Source of the DNA: Marinoscillum pacificum
Lineage (GTDB): Bacteria > Bacteroidota > Bacteroidia > Cytophagales > Cyclobacteriaceae
Assembly (NCBI RefSeq): GCF_024714495.1
Contig: NZ_JAMZMJ010000002.1
Coordinates: forward strand, 62,001-126,000
Length of the DNA stretch: 64,000 nt
Direction of reading: 5' to 3'
The position numbers and the translations under genes are program-made. The notes beneath the pieces were generated by a model. That model did not search any database and was not told the origin of the DNA. It saw nothing but the letters and a program-made list of their open reading frames with translations. Positions 7,779 to 17,049 of the stretch are shown here, piece by piece. Position 1 is the first letter of the stretch. Every line of letters starts with the position of its first letter.

Positions 7779-8360
7779 TTAGAAGTCGAATGCTTGCTTT
7801 TTGATCAATTGATCATCGTGGTAAAGCAAGAATGTAACTTTCTGATTGCTAAGCTTTTCAAGATTGTATCTCTTATGAACTTGCTTCGTGTCATCGAATC
7901 CTTCATGGTAAACAACATCTTCGTTGCCATCAAGAATATAAAGCGTCATGTCTTTACCTTGAGCGTGAGATCCTACTAGAGATACAGATTTTTTCTCTAG
8001 TTGAGAAAGATCGAAGTTGAATCCTTTAACGCTTCCAAGCTCAAATTCTTCTTTGATGCTGTATCCTGCAGATTTTACTTCCATCTCGTAAGTTCCTTTT
8101 GGCAAGTAAGAAAGGTCATATTTCTTTACAAACTCTGAAGACTTTAGAGACTCTATATATACGATCTGGTCGTTGCTATTCTTAATCTGAACAGACACAT
8201 TCTCTTCTGTAGGAGCATAGAACATTACTCTATACATTTTCTCCTGCTCTGCAACAATCTTGCAAACAGTAGCCATGTAAACAGAATCTACGGCAAAGGT
8301 TGTAGATGTAGCACTAAAAACTATTAATAGTGCAAGTAGGTTTTTGATAGAATGTTTCAT
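7779..8360 (-). CDS. Secreted protein of unknown function, two beta-rich repeats
   Basis: An N-terminal signal peptide (MKHSIKNLLALLIVFSA, cleavage near TFA) is followed by ~170 residues without known motifs. Two segments resemble each other: VSVQIKNSNDQIVYIESL...KKYDLSYLPKGTYEM, and MTLYILDGNEDVVYHEGF...KRYNLEKLSNQKVTF. This suggests two small beta-sandwich units like those near T9SS sorting domains. I chose the ATG at 8360 because the signal peptide begins there; an ATG at 8372 adds four residues. Single gene with its own terminator. Likely periplasmic or surface; function unknown. Confidence 0.75.
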   Translation of the reverse strand: MKHSIKNLLALLIVFSATSTTFAVDSVYMATVCKIVAEQEKMYRVMFYAPTEENVSVQIKNSNDQIVYIESLKSSEFVKKYDLSYLPKGTYEMEVKSAGYSIKEEFELGSVKGFNFDLSQLEKKSVSLVGSHAQGKDMTLYILDGNEDVVYHEGFDDTKQVHKRYNLEKLSNQKVTFLLYHDDQLIKKQAFDF

Positions 8361-8663
8361 AATTGCATTCATGTTTCGTTATGAATTATGATACAAATTT
8401 GGGGAAAGACTGATCACATTCGCAAATTATTAACCCTTTTATTAGATGATTTATTAAGTAAACGGGAATTTTTTACATCTCATCCAATGAAATCGATGTC
8501 CGATTGAAAAGTTTCAGAAAAACAGCCTGAGAACGACTTAATTATTGAATTTTTCACACCGTTTTTAGGATTCTTTCAAGTATTTCAACAAAAGGCTATG
8601 AAAATTCTAATTCCAGCAACCACACTAGAAGAATCTATTTAAAAGTGCACTTTCCGCAAGGAA

Positions 8664-9674
8664 TTACTTAAATGGATAGTAGATATTGGTCTGCCACTGA
8701 CTGGTATCAAGCTCCGAATCGTACCCGGTGATGTATGATTCCCATGATAATCCGATGATATCATAGTTATAATACGATGCAAACTTGTTAATCTCTTCAT
8801 GGGCAGTAGGCAATTCATCATAAGATCCGAAATACTTGCCCACCAAACACTGCACGGTATCCTGATAGTAAAGCTGAATGCGCTCATCATATATGGTGTC
8901 AGTCTCCATAACAGGAAGACCGCAGGTGAAGTCTACATTAAAATCTCCACTAGCCGTATACATCGCAAAAGGAACTCCTTTCACCACCAAATCATATTGA
9001 TCTGCATACGCTACCAGATCACCAAAGTCGGCAGCCATCTTAGCATCTATTAAAGAAGGTTCATTCAAACTGGAATCTCGGACTCCTATATAGTGAAAAC
9101 CAACTACATATTCTGGAAATATTTTGACATTGAAATTGGGAAGACTTTCAACTCTCTTTTTCAACTCATTGAGACCTGATTCAAAATCACCTCCAAGAAA
9201 CCCATCTATACCTAACATGAAGATTTTAGAGAACCCTGAGATCCCCTCTTCATCGTAAGTCCAAACTACTTGTGTTTCCGAATCATTGATCTGACTTAAT
9301 AAGAAAGAAGACGTAGGACTACTCTGATACCCGTCAAAGTTCATTTCCCAAACCACTCGCTTACTCTTATCGGTTAACAAGATTTCCAATGAACCATTCC
9401 CAACGTCTGGATTTTCACTCAACCATGAAATAGTAGCCCCAGCTCCGAAATCCGGACCGGTATACGAATACTTGGCTGTAGGATCTTTGGCTGCCCATGG
9501 AGACCACTTGTTGAAATTTCGGAAGGTGATCAATTCATGATAAACTTTACTGGCAGGAGATTTAATAACGACTGATCTCTCCATATGAGCCTTGTTAGGC
9601 AAAAAGTAGATCATCGCTAATACGGACAGTACTAAAAGAAATACAATTAATACAACAATTTTTATGACCCGCAT
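8664..9674 (-). CDS. Membrane-anchored SRPBCC protein with GyrI-like effector-binding domain
   Basis: 336 residues. Residues ~5-26 form a membrane anchor (IVVLIVFLLVLSVLAMIYFL). Residues ~30-170 form a START/polyketide-cyclase (SRPBCC) domain beginning ERSVVIKSPASKVYHEL, with the NFNKWSPW motif typical of Bacteroidota members. Residues ~178-336 look like a GyrI/AraC-type effector-binding domain (FPEYVVGFHYIGVRD..., ending WQTNIYYPFK). Both domains bind small hydrophobic ligands in characterised proteins; the ligand here is unknown. It is transcribed divergently from the RDD gene across a 54-bp gap that must hold both promoters. Confidence 0.8.
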   Translation of the reverse strand: MRVIKIVVLIVFLLVLSVLAMIYFLPNKAHMERSVVIKSPASKVYHELITFRNFNKWSPWAAKDPTAKYSYTGPDFGAGATISWLSENPDVGNGSLEILLTDKSKRVVWEMNFDGYQSSPTSSFLLSQINDSETQVVWTYDEEGISGFSKIFMLGIDGFLGGDFESGLNELKKRVESLPNFNVKIFPEYVVGFHYIGVRDSSLNEPSLIDAKMAADFGDLVAYADQYDLVVKGVPFAMYTASGDFNVDFTCGLPVMETDTIYDERIQLYYQDTVQCLVGKYFGSYDELPTAHEEINKFASYYNYDIIGLSWESYITGYDSELDTSQWQTNIYYPFK

Positions 9675-9728
9675 GATTGGAATCCTATAATTCTTTGATC
9701 AATATAGTAGAAAAATACAAAAACAAAG

Positions 9729-10112
9729 ATGACGCATGCTGGTTTATGGACGAGATTGATGGCGCACAATATCGATCTGATAATACTATTGCCATTTTAT
9801 TATTTATTCAGTTTTCTCATTGCGTCTGACCACATCTTACTGGTGGTCTGTTTCTTAGTTTCATTTCTTTATGAAGTAATCCTTACCTCTCTCAATGGCG
9901 GCACAGTAGGCAAACGCATGATGAAGCTAAAGGTTACCAATAATTCCTTACAAAATATTAGCTTTTTTCGTTCCCTACTAAGATCCTCTACCAAGCTCAT
10001 AAGTGGCTTTCTGTTTTTTCTCGGGTTTGCCATCATAGAACTTAACCAACAAAAAAAAGGATTACATGACATGCTATCCGGTACTTTTGTAATAATTTCG
10101 AGCAATAATTGA
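9729..10112 (+). CDS. RDD family membrane protein
   Basis: 127-residue protein with three hydrophobic segments. It has the RDD-family N-terminal pattern RLMAHNIDLIILLPF, where the conserved Arg precedes the helix Asp, and the second signature GGTVGKRMMKLKV. The typical GLHDMLSGTFVI ending is present. Family members are small inner-membrane proteins, some implicated in ion/proton transport, but function here is unassigned. The ATG at 9729 is in the 54-bp intergenic region shared with the divergent SRPBCC gene. Confidence 0.85.
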   Translation: MTHAGLWTRLMAHNIDLIILLPFYYLFSFLIASDHILLVVCFLVSFLYEVILTSLNGGTVGKRMMKLKVTNNSLQNISFFRSLLRSSTKLISGFLFFLGFAIIELNQQKKGLHDMLSGTFVIISSNN

Positions 10113-10184
10113 TTTTTCGCGTTTTTCGACGCATTATAAAAATTGAAAATTGTATATTTCGCTCAGTAACTAAGATAAAGCAAC

Positions 10185-10775
10185 ATGGCACAAGATTCAG
10201 GCCTAAAAAAGTTTGAGAATTTTTTCGAAGGATTCATGTTCTGGAGTAGATGGGTACAAGCTCCTCTATACACAGGATTAATCATGGCTTCATTCTTATA
10301 CCTTTTCAAATTTTTTCAAGAGCTATATCACCTATGGCAACATACAATTTCCTGGGATGACAATCAGATGATGCTTGGAATTCTGGCATTGGTAGATGTA
10401 TCAATGGTAATGAACCTGGTGGTGATGGTAACTATTGGAGGTTATTCCATATTTACCAGTAGAATTGATGTTGATAGTCATGAAGACAAGCCGCTTTGGC
10501 TAGAAGATCTTGATGCAGGACAGTTGAAAATTAAACTTTCTACTTCCTTAGCGTCCATTTCCGGAGTGCAGCTATTGAAGACTTTCATCAACTACAGAGA
10601 GGCTATTCAAAAAGAAGATAGCGAGGCGGTAATCATAGAGATTGTTATTCACATGGTCTTTATTGTATCTGCATTCTTGCTTGCATTGACTGAGAAAACT
10701 ACTCACAGTTACAAACACGGTCATGCAGCAGCAATTAAGTTTGCTGATGAGGAAGACGAAAAAGAAGGACATTAA
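10185..10775 (+). CDS. YqhA / TIGR00645 family inner-membrane protein
   Basis: 196 residues matching the YqhA (UPF0114) family. The N-terminus FENFFEGFMFWSRWVQAPLYTGL leads into the first membrane helix. A second helix contains LALVDVSMVMNLVVMVTIGGY followed by the conserved FTSRID. A third helix follows near residues 150-172. The C-terminal tail is His- and acid-rich (HSYKHGHAAAIKFADEEDEKEGH). Function of the family is not established. An intrinsic terminator follows at 10796-10821. Confidence 0.9.
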   Translation: MAQDSGLKKFENFFEGFMFWSRWVQAPLYTGLIMASFLYLFKFFQELYHLWQHTISWDDNQMMLGILALVDVSMVMNLVVMVTIGGYSIFTSRIDVDSHEDKPLWLEDLDAGQLKIKLSTSLASISGVQLLKTFINYREAIQKEDSEAVIIEIVIHMVFIVSAFLLALTEKTTHSYKHGHAAAIKFADEEDEKEGH

Positions 10776-10795
10776 ATTCAAGAAAACATTAATAC

Positions 10796-10821
10796 AACCC
10801 TTCTTGCTTGCAGGAAGGGTT
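10796..10821 (+). terminator. Intrinsic terminator after the YqhA-family gene
   Basis: Stem AACCCTTC / GAAGGGTT followed by TTTTTAT on the plus strand. A TTG at 10808, in frame with the cyclase gene, lies inside this hairpin, which rules it out as that gene's start. Confidence 0.85.
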
Positions 10822-10831
10822 TTTTATTGCC

Positions 10832-11515
10832 ATGCGAATCATTGATCTAAGCCAGGAAATTTATGATGGAATGGCTGTACATCATACACAACCACAGGTA
10901 AAGGTTTCTGTCCATGCTACTCATGAGCAATGGAACGATGAACCCATAGACAAATGGGTTACACCTGCTGTGAACAAACTGGAATTTAGCGAGCACACTG
11001 GCTCCCATGTGGATGCTATTTCACATATGGGTAAAAGGTTTTCCAATGTGACGATCGATAGAATGCCGCTATCCATGTTTATTACCAGAGGAATATGCCT
11101 GGACCTGTCAGATAAAAATCCAGGAGAACTCATTACAAAGAAGAATTTAATTACTGCGCTTGGTGATCAGCAAATTCTGAAAGGTGATACCGTATTGATT
11201 TACACTGATCACTTCAGAAGACATTTTAACACTTCAGATTGGGCCAATAATCCCGGACTTGATGAAGAAGCTGCCATTTGGTTGGGTGTACAGAAAATCG
11301 CAGCATTTGGTGTTGAATCAATGGCTCCAGGAGTCAAGGGTAAAACGAATAAAGCTGTTCATCACATATGTGGTGAAATGGGGTTTACACATTATGAGAA
11401 CCTTATCAATCTACACCAACTTTTAAACAAAGGCCCTTTTCAGTTTATCGGATTACCTTTAAGAATCAAAGGTGGAACAGGCTCACCTGTAAGAGCGGTT
11501 GCTGTCTTCAATTAA
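10832..11515 (+). CDS. Cyclase family metal-dependent hydrolase (kynurenine formamidase-like)
   Basis: 227 residues from the ATG at 10832 (MRIIDLSQEIYDGM), the usual N-terminus of the family. The metal-binding signature HTGSHVDAISHM corresponds to HxGTHxDxPxH, with Ser replacing the Thr. Characterised relatives hydrolyse N-formylkynurenine or similar amide/lactone bonds. No kynurenine-pathway gene is nearby, so the substrate is open. Only 5 nt separate its stop from the next ATG, so it forms a two-gene operon with the SRPBCC protein. Confidence 0.85.
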   Translation: MRIIDLSQEIYDGMAVHHTQPQVKVSVHATHEQWNDEPIDKWVTPAVNKLEFSEHTGSHVDAISHMGKRFSNVTIDRMPLSMFITRGICLDLSDKNPGELITKKNLITALGDQQILKGDTVLIYTDHFRRHFNTSDWANNPGLDEEAAIWLGVQKIAAFGVESMAPGVKGKTNKAVHHICGEMGFTHYENLINLHQLLNKGPFQFIGLPLRIKGGTGSPVRAVAVFN

Positions 11516-11520
11516 TTACC

Positions 11521-11898
11521 ATGGACTACAAGAAATACTTTATTATCCCTGCCGAACCCGAAGAGATTTTCGCTGCATTAACCTTCAAACCAAGTATCGA
11601 GCTATGGACAGGCTCACCTGCTGTGTTTGAGAAGAAGGAAAATACGGAATTCTCACTTTGGGATGACAGCATCGTTGGTAAAAATGTGGCTTTTATTGAA
11701 GGCAAACAGATCGATCAAATCTGGTTTTTTGGCGAAGGTCATGAGTCACCTGTATCCATCAAGTTACATCCACATAAGAAAGGCACTTCTATGGAGATCA
11801 TTCAAACCAATATTCCAGAAGAAGCGTTCGACGACATCAGCGATGGATGGGAAAATGTATACATAGACAGCTTGATAGAATTCTATACGGAGGAATAA
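11521..11898 (+). CDS. SRPBCC (START-like) domain protein
   Basis: 125 residues, a stand-alone START/AHSA1-like domain. It opens KKYFIIPAEPEEIFAALTF, with the typical helix-grip start, and closes with a C-terminal helix (DISDGWENVYIDSLIEFY). There is no signal peptide, so it is cytoplasmic. It follows the cyclase gene after 5 nt. It may bind the cyclase substrate or product, but this is inferred from position only. Confidence 0.8.
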   Translation: MDYKKYFIIPAEPEEIFAALTFKPSIELWTGSPAVFEKKENTEFSLWDDSIVGKNVAFIEGKQIDQIWFFGEGHESPVSIKLHPHKKGTSMEIIQTNIPEEAFDDISDGWENVYIDSLIEFYTEE

Positions 11899-12005
11899 GG
11901 TTTCCTGACCGCTCATACCATCATATTCCTGTTCACTAGTTTTATTTTGGAATTCAGACCATTGATTGATTTAATTGCAATGAATTAACGTGAAAATTAC
12001 GATTA

Positions 12006-13238
12006 ATGAAATTTGCAATCATAACCAACCTACTATTTTTACTAAATTGTTCTATTGCCATTGGTCAAGCGACTGAAGAGCCGCTCTCCATCAAAACCCA
12101 GATTGACTGTAGGGGCTGTGATGGAAACTACATGAGACAGAACATCACATTTCTAGACCATGTTAGAGACCAGGACTTAGCAGAGATCTATGTATTTGTA
12201 AACACTTCTGGCAATCCATCTTCCGTGATCTATGAAATAGAATACACAGGTAAAGGTCGATTTGAAGGCATTAACAACAAGTTTAGTGTAGACTACTCCA
12301 AAACACTCACAGGAAACGAGATCAGAGATCTACTAAAAGAAACTCTGATTAAAGGATATATCCCTTATTTATTGCATACTGATCAAGCGGAACAATTAGA
12401 ACTTGTTCTTCATGAACTTCCAAAAACGACTACAGAGAAAATTGATGATCCGTGGAATAACTGGATCTTCTCCGTAAGAGGCAATATGGATATGGAGCAT
12501 CAGGATACTCGTGAAGAGTTCAACTACGATGTAGGATTTGATGGAGATAAAGTGACAGAACACTGGCGTGTACGCCTAGATGGTTATTACAATAAAAACA
12601 CGCTGAAGATTACAGAGTCAGACAATAGCTCATTCACCAGTGTTAGAAATAGAAAATTTTTAGGAGGAAGCATAGTCAAAAGCCTTGGTAATCATTGGTC
12701 TGCTGGAGTCTTTGGTGATGTTGGTACCAACTCCGTAGATAACTTCAAATTTAAATCAGCTGTAGCTCCAGCGATTGAATATTCATTATTCGATTACAAA
12801 GAAGTACTCACTCGAGAAATCACCTTTGCTTACCAAATCAACTATAACACACAGAAGTACTTTGAAACGACCATTTTTGATGTCTTGAGAGATCAATATT
12901 ACACTCAGTCACTTTCCATGAACTTAACATATCGGAAGAACTGGGGAAGTGTATACTCAAGTGTAAGAGCAAGTAACTTCCTGAATGACCCAAGCAAGAA
13001 CAGGTTATCCATTAATAACTGGGCATCAGTTCGCGTATTCAAAGGATTTTCAGTACGAGTTAACGCGAATTTTCAGGTTATAAAAGATCAAATTAATTTA
13101 CCAAAGGGAGAAGCATCGCTGGAAGATATTATCCTTCAGCAACGCGCTTTGGCCACCACCAGCAAATTGAATTTAGGTGTCGGTATGAGCTATACATTTG
13201 GCTCTATTTTCAACAACGTGTTGAATACCAGACTTTAA
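12006..13238 (+). CDS. Putative outer-membrane beta-barrel protein
   Basis: 410 residues. A signal peptide ends near CSIAIGQ. Residues ~25-135 form a soluble domain with a CRGC motif (TQIDCRGCDGNYM) of unknown type. From ~150 onward, alternating amphipathic strands and paired aromatic residues (VRGNMDMEHQDTREEFNYDV, WRVRLDGYYNKNT and so on) end in GVGMSYTFG, as expected for an outer-membrane barrel. It resembles DUF481-like barrels but I do not recognise the family. It converges with the GH32 gene, with 16 nt between stops. Confidence 0.65.
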   Translation: MKFAIITNLLFLLNCSIAIGQATEEPLSIKTQIDCRGCDGNYMRQNITFLDHVRDQDLAEIYVFVNTSGNPSSVIYEIEYTGKGRFEGINNKFSVDYSKTLTGNEIRDLLKETLIKGYIPYLLHTDQAEQLELVLHELPKTTTEKIDDPWNNWIFSVRGNMDMEHQDTREEFNYDVGFDGDKVTEHWRVRLDGYYNKNTLKITESDNSSFTSVRNRKFLGGSIVKSLGNHWSAGVFGDVGTNSVDNFKFKSAVAPAIEYSLFDYKEVLTREITFAYQINYNTQKYFETTIFDVLRDQYYTQSLSMNLTYRKNWGSVYSSVRASNFLNDPSKNRLSINNWASVRVFKGFSVRVNANFQVIKDQINLPKGEASLEDIILQQRALATTSKLNLGVGMSYTFGSIFNNVLNTRL

Positions 13239-13254
13239 TTCAGCAAAACTTAGT

Positions 13255-14730
13255 TTAATCCTCATTCGGGAGGTACGTTACCAGGGTACTTCCCGATGTT
13301 TTTACCTTACTCACTGGTTGTTCGAAAAAGAACAAATCAGTCATCACTAAGTCACCATTGTTGACGAACACTTCTACAGAAGAATTGTCAACATAAACAT
13401 CAAGGCTTTTCACTTCTATTCCATTCAACGGAGCTTGATGGCTGGCAGCAAATACATCACTAAACGCTACTTTACCTGCTTGCTCGCGATTGATGGTGAG
13501 ATAGTTCTCATCATAAGACACGATCAGACTATCTCCTACATCATTAGACAGCACCATAGCCCCAGTTGATGACTCAATAGTCATTCCTAATTTGAAAACA
13601 GAACCACTTACATTGATTAATTCACCATTAGCTCCTTCAATAGTGAATGCAGACTCCATTTCGCCCACTGGGACTGAACGAAGCAAATAACCATTCTCCG
13701 TATTTTGAATCTTTAGTTCTCTTGGAATCGTCATAGCGCTTCGCCATTCATATGTAGGCACGATGTTGGCATACTGCCAATTACTCATCCACCCGATGAA
13801 CAAACGTCTTCCATCTTCTTCAGGCACATCAGAAAAGGTAACTCCTGCATAATTATCAGCACCATAATCAATCCATCTAATGGCTGAGCCTAAAGGAGTG
13901 AACACACTTCCATCAAAATCACCTACAAAGTATTGCGTTGCAGAACCGCCTTGAGGTCCTCCCGGATTGATGCTCACCAGCATCACCCATTTAGTTACTC
14001 CATTCTGATCAGTAAGCTGAAATAGGTCCGGACATTCCCAAACTCCCCCATGAGCACCCAGATCCACACCAAATTCACTCTGATGAGTCCATTCTTTAAG
14101 GTTTGGAGAAGAATATAGATTGACATGATCCTTTACCGCTAAAATGAGGTTCCACTCCTCCGTTTCTGAATTCCAGGATACTTTGGGATCCCTAAAATCA
14201 CGTATTCCAGGGTTTGGAATAACTGGATTTCCTTCATACTTCGTCCAGGTTCTTCCTTTATCCAGACTATATGCTATTCCCTGTGTTTGGAAATCGATGG
14301 TATTGTTTCTTTCACCAATCGGATCATGGTAAGTGTACATAGCTACCATAGCAGGACTTTCTTCCGTTCCAAATCCGGCTGTATTTTGCCAATCAACTAC
14401 AGCACTACCACTGAAGATATACCCCAATGAATCAGGATACAATGCTATGGGCAGGTGTTCCCAATGTACCAAATCAGTAGAAACCGCATGTCCCCAATGC
14501 ATCGGCCCCCAAATATTGCTATCTGGATAGTGCTGGTAAAACAAGTGGTATTCACCTTCAAAATAGACCAATCCATTTGGGTCATTCATCCAACCTGAGG
14601 CAGGGGTAAAATGGTAAGCAGGTCGGTATTGACTATCTCCTGATTGCTCCACAACTTGCTCTTGGGTTTTAGGAGCGCATCCAATTAAAATGGTCAATAC
14701 CAGACCGAAGGTTAGTGTTGTATTCCTCAT
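13255..14730 (-). CDS. GH32 family glycoside hydrolase (lipoprotein)
   Basis: Fructan/sucrose-type beta-propeller hydrolase. The start is the ATG at 14730 (MRNTTLTFGLVLTILIGC), giving a lipoprotein signal. An upstream in-frame start would overlap the previous gene. The family triad is complete: WMNDPNG with nucleophile Asp50, RDPK with Asp181, and WECPD with acid/base Glu232. The C-terminal beta-sandwich module (~residues 350-490) ends with VDNSSVEVFVNNGD, as in levanases and inulinases. It is the last gene of the operon that begins with the MFS transporter. No fructokinase or levan-type SusC/D accompanies it, so fructose release from a mixed glycan is an inference. Confidence 0.9.
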   Translation of the reverse strand: MRNTTLTFGLVLTILIGCAPKTQEQVVEQSGDSQYRPAYHFTPASGWMNDPNGLVYFEGEYHLFYQHYPDSNIWGPMHWGHAVSTDLVHWEHLPIALYPDSLGYIFSGSAVVDWQNTAGFGTEESPAMVAMYTYHDPIGERNNTIDFQTQGIAYSLDKGRTWTKYEGNPVIPNPGIRDFRDPKVSWNSETEEWNLILAVKDHVNLYSSPNLKEWTHQSEFGVDLGAHGGVWECPDLFQLTDQNGVTKWVMLVSINPGGPQGGSATQYFVGDFDGSVFTPLGSAIRWIDYGADNYAGVTFSDVPEEDGRRLFIGWMSNWQYANIVPTYEWRSAMTIPRELKIQNTENGYLLRSVPVGEMESAFTIEGANGELINVSGSVFKLGMTIESSTGAMVLSNDVGDSLIVSYDENYLTINREQAGKVAFSDVFAASHQAPLNGIEVKSLDVYVDNSSVEVFVNNGDLVMTDLFFFEQPVSKVKTSGSTLVTYLPNED

Positions 14731-14746
14731 ATAAGGAAGATACAAA

Positions 14747-17044
14747 TTATTTCTTTTTTGGCTTACTGGACATGTAGAAAACAAGCTCTCCACCCGCCAT
14801 TAAGTCATCGTGAGAAAGGAAGTTGCTTTTCACTTCTTTGCCATTCAGAAGCACTTTGCTAACATACACATTCTTATCACTCTGGTTTTTTGCTACTACT
14901 TTGAAGTCCTTTCCATTCTCCAGGTGAATAGTAGCTTCTTCAACTGCCGGGCTTCCCAATGCATAATCAACAGAACCTGGCGCAACTGGATAGAAGCCCA
15001 AAGAACTAAATAAGTACCAGGCGCTCATTTGTCCAAAGTCATCATTTCCACCTAAACCATTAGATGCCGGCTTATACATCGCCTTCAAAATCATACGAAT
15101 CTTGTTTTGAGCTCTCCACGGTTCATCGGTCCAATCGAATAAATACACCACATGGTGTGACGGCTCATTTCCATGAACATAGTTACCAATGATTCCATCT
15201 CTGGAAATATCCTCTGTATGTTCAAAATACTTATCAGGGAGCTCCATTGTAAACAATGAATCTAAATGACCTGTGAATTGCTTCTTCCCCCCCATCATGT
15301 CTATCATAGATGCAGGATCGTGGGGTACATATAAACTGTAGTTCCATGCATTACCTTCTATGAACCCTTTCCAGTGCGTATCAAGAGGATCAAACTCTTC
15401 AACCCACTCTCCATTGGACAGCTTAGGTCGCATGAAGCCTGTTTTTGAATCATAAACTTGCTTGTAGCTTTCTGAGCGCTTCATGAACTCATCATATAAT
15501 TCCTTTTTACCTAACTTCTTCGCCATCTGAGCAATGCACCAATCGTCATAGGCATATTCCAAGGTTTTAGAAACAGAAGCGCGGCTCTTGTCCTCAGGCA
15601 CATAACCCATATCAATGTAGTCCCCTATTCCATCAAAGTATCGGGTATTGGCTGTTTGCACACATGCTGCAAAGGCTTTCTCGATATCAAAATCAGCATT
15701 TCCTTTCATCACCGCATCGGCAATCACAGGCACTGAATGATACCCAATCATGCACCAGTTTTCATTGGCATGGTGCGACCAGATTGGTAGCATCTTATGA
15801 ACACTTTGATCGTAATGTGCCATCATGGACTGAATCATCTGCTGATTTCTGGCAGGTTGCAACACATTGAACAATGGATGCAATGCTCGATAAGTATCCC
15901 AAAGCGAAAAACTTGTGTAATTGGTAAATCCGTCTGCCTGATGGATGTTCTGATCAATTCCTTTGTATTTCCCATCTACGTCCTGATAAATCGTTGGTCC
16001 CAAAAATGCATGATACATAGCCGTATAGAAATTGGTCATTTCTGGCTCATCAATAGTCTTCACTTCTACCTTATTCAACTCCTTTCTCCAGGCATTTTGA
16101 GTTAGACGTTTAATCGCATCAAAACTCAACCCGGCAGCCTCAGCTTGCAGGTTCTTCAATGCCCCTTCAGTACTAACTGGAGACAATGCCATCTTTACAA
16201 TAAGCTGCTCCCCTTCCTTCATATCAAAATCAAAGTGCACTCGGATCTTTTCATTCGCCGCTTCAGGGAAATTATTCTCCTGGTCAAATCGACCCCAAAA
16301 ACCTTTGTAAGGATGTTTCTCAAACGATTTGAAACCGTAAGACTTCACAGGCTTACTCAGCGACATGGCAAAATACATTGTACGGGTTCTTGCCCATCCG
16401 TTTGTTGATTTGTAACCAGTGATCAACGTGTCATTTTCCATGCGGATGAACGACCAGGTAGTTTTCTCATCATAGTTATAAATACCATACATCATGTCCA
16501 GAATCAAATGCGCTTCATCAGTTTCCGGGAAAGTATAGCGATGCACTCCTACTCTAGTAGTAGCTGTCAACTCCGCTTGAATATCATGATCATCCAGTTG
16601 GACTTTATAATATCCAGCCTCTGCATCCTCGGTATCATGTGAAAATCGAGATCGGTAACCAGTTTCAGGCTTATCAGAAGTCCCAGGATTTAATTGAAGC
16701 GATCCAACTGTAGGCATGATTAAGAAATCACCCAAGTCAGAATGTCCAGTTCCACTAAAATGCGTGTGGCTAAAGCCTACAATCGTTTTATCTTCATACT
16801 GATAACCTGCACAGTATTTATATACATCTCCAGTGTACTTACCATTAACAGCGTAAGGAATCGTATCTGTATCTGGACTCAACTGCACCATCCCAAATGG
16901 AGCTGTTGCACCAGGATAAGTATGTCCCATTCGGGCCGTTCCAATCATTGGATCCACATAATCTAAAGGATCTGTAGCTTGTCCAAAAACATTAATTGCT
17001 GTGAATAATACGAAGAAGCTGGTTATGATTTGTTTCATTTTCAT
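14747..17044 (-). CDS. GH92 family alpha-mannosidase (first copy)
   Basis: 765-residue calcium-dependent exo-alpha-mannosidase with a signal peptide ending VFGQ. GH92 hallmarks are PMIGTARMGHTYPGATAPFGMVQ at the N-terminal sandwich, IEGNAWNYSLYVPHD with the predicted acid Glu563, and GNDDFGQMSAWY with the predicted base aspartates 668/669. The pocket motif is HGNEPSHH, which differs from HGNQ in the other two GH92 proteins here, so linkage preference probably differs. It starts 5 nt after GH78 and ends 16 nt before the GH32 start. An ATG at 17038 is an equally good start. Secreted, likely periplasmic. Confidence 0.93.
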   Translation of the reverse strand: MKMKQIITSFFVLFTAINVFGQATDPLDYVDPMIGTARMGHTYPGATAPFGMVQLSPDTDTIPYAVNGKYTGDVYKYCAGYQYEDKTIVGFSHTHFSGTGHSDLGDFLIMPTVGSLQLNPGTSDKPETGYRSRFSHDTEDAEAGYYKVQLDDHDIQAELTATTRVGVHRYTFPETDEAHLILDMMYGIYNYDEKTTWSFIRMENDTLITGYKSTNGWARTRTMYFAMSLSKPVKSYGFKSFEKHPYKGFWGRFDQENNFPEAANEKIRVHFDFDMKEGEQLIVKMALSPVSTEGALKNLQAEAAGLSFDAIKRLTQNAWRKELNKVEVKTIDEPEMTNFYTAMYHAFLGPTIYQDVDGKYKGIDQNIHQADGFTNYTSFSLWDTYRALHPLFNVLQPARNQQMIQSMMAHYDQSVHKMLPIWSHHANENWCMIGYHSVPVIADAVMKGNADFDIEKAFAACVQTANTRYFDGIGDYIDMGYVPEDKSRASVSKTLEYAYDDWCIAQMAKKLGKKELYDEFMKRSESYKQVYDSKTGFMRPKLSNGEWVEEFDPLDTHWKGFIEGNAWNYSLYVPHDPASMIDMMGGKKQFTGHLDSLFTMELPDKYFEHTEDISRDGIIGNYVHGNEPSHHVVYLFDWTDEPWRAQNKIRMILKAMYKPASNGLGGNDDFGQMSAWYLFSSLGFYPVAPGSVDYALGSPAVEEATIHLENGKDFKVVAKNQSDKNVYVSKVLLNGKEVKSNFLSHDDLMAGGELVFYMSSKPKKK

Positions 17045-17049
17045 CTATT

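Noticed and set aside
10808-10831. Upstream TTG start for the cyclase gene
   Set aside because: It lies inside the hairpin of the preceding gene's intrinsic terminator. The ATG at 10832 begins with the family's usual N-terminus.
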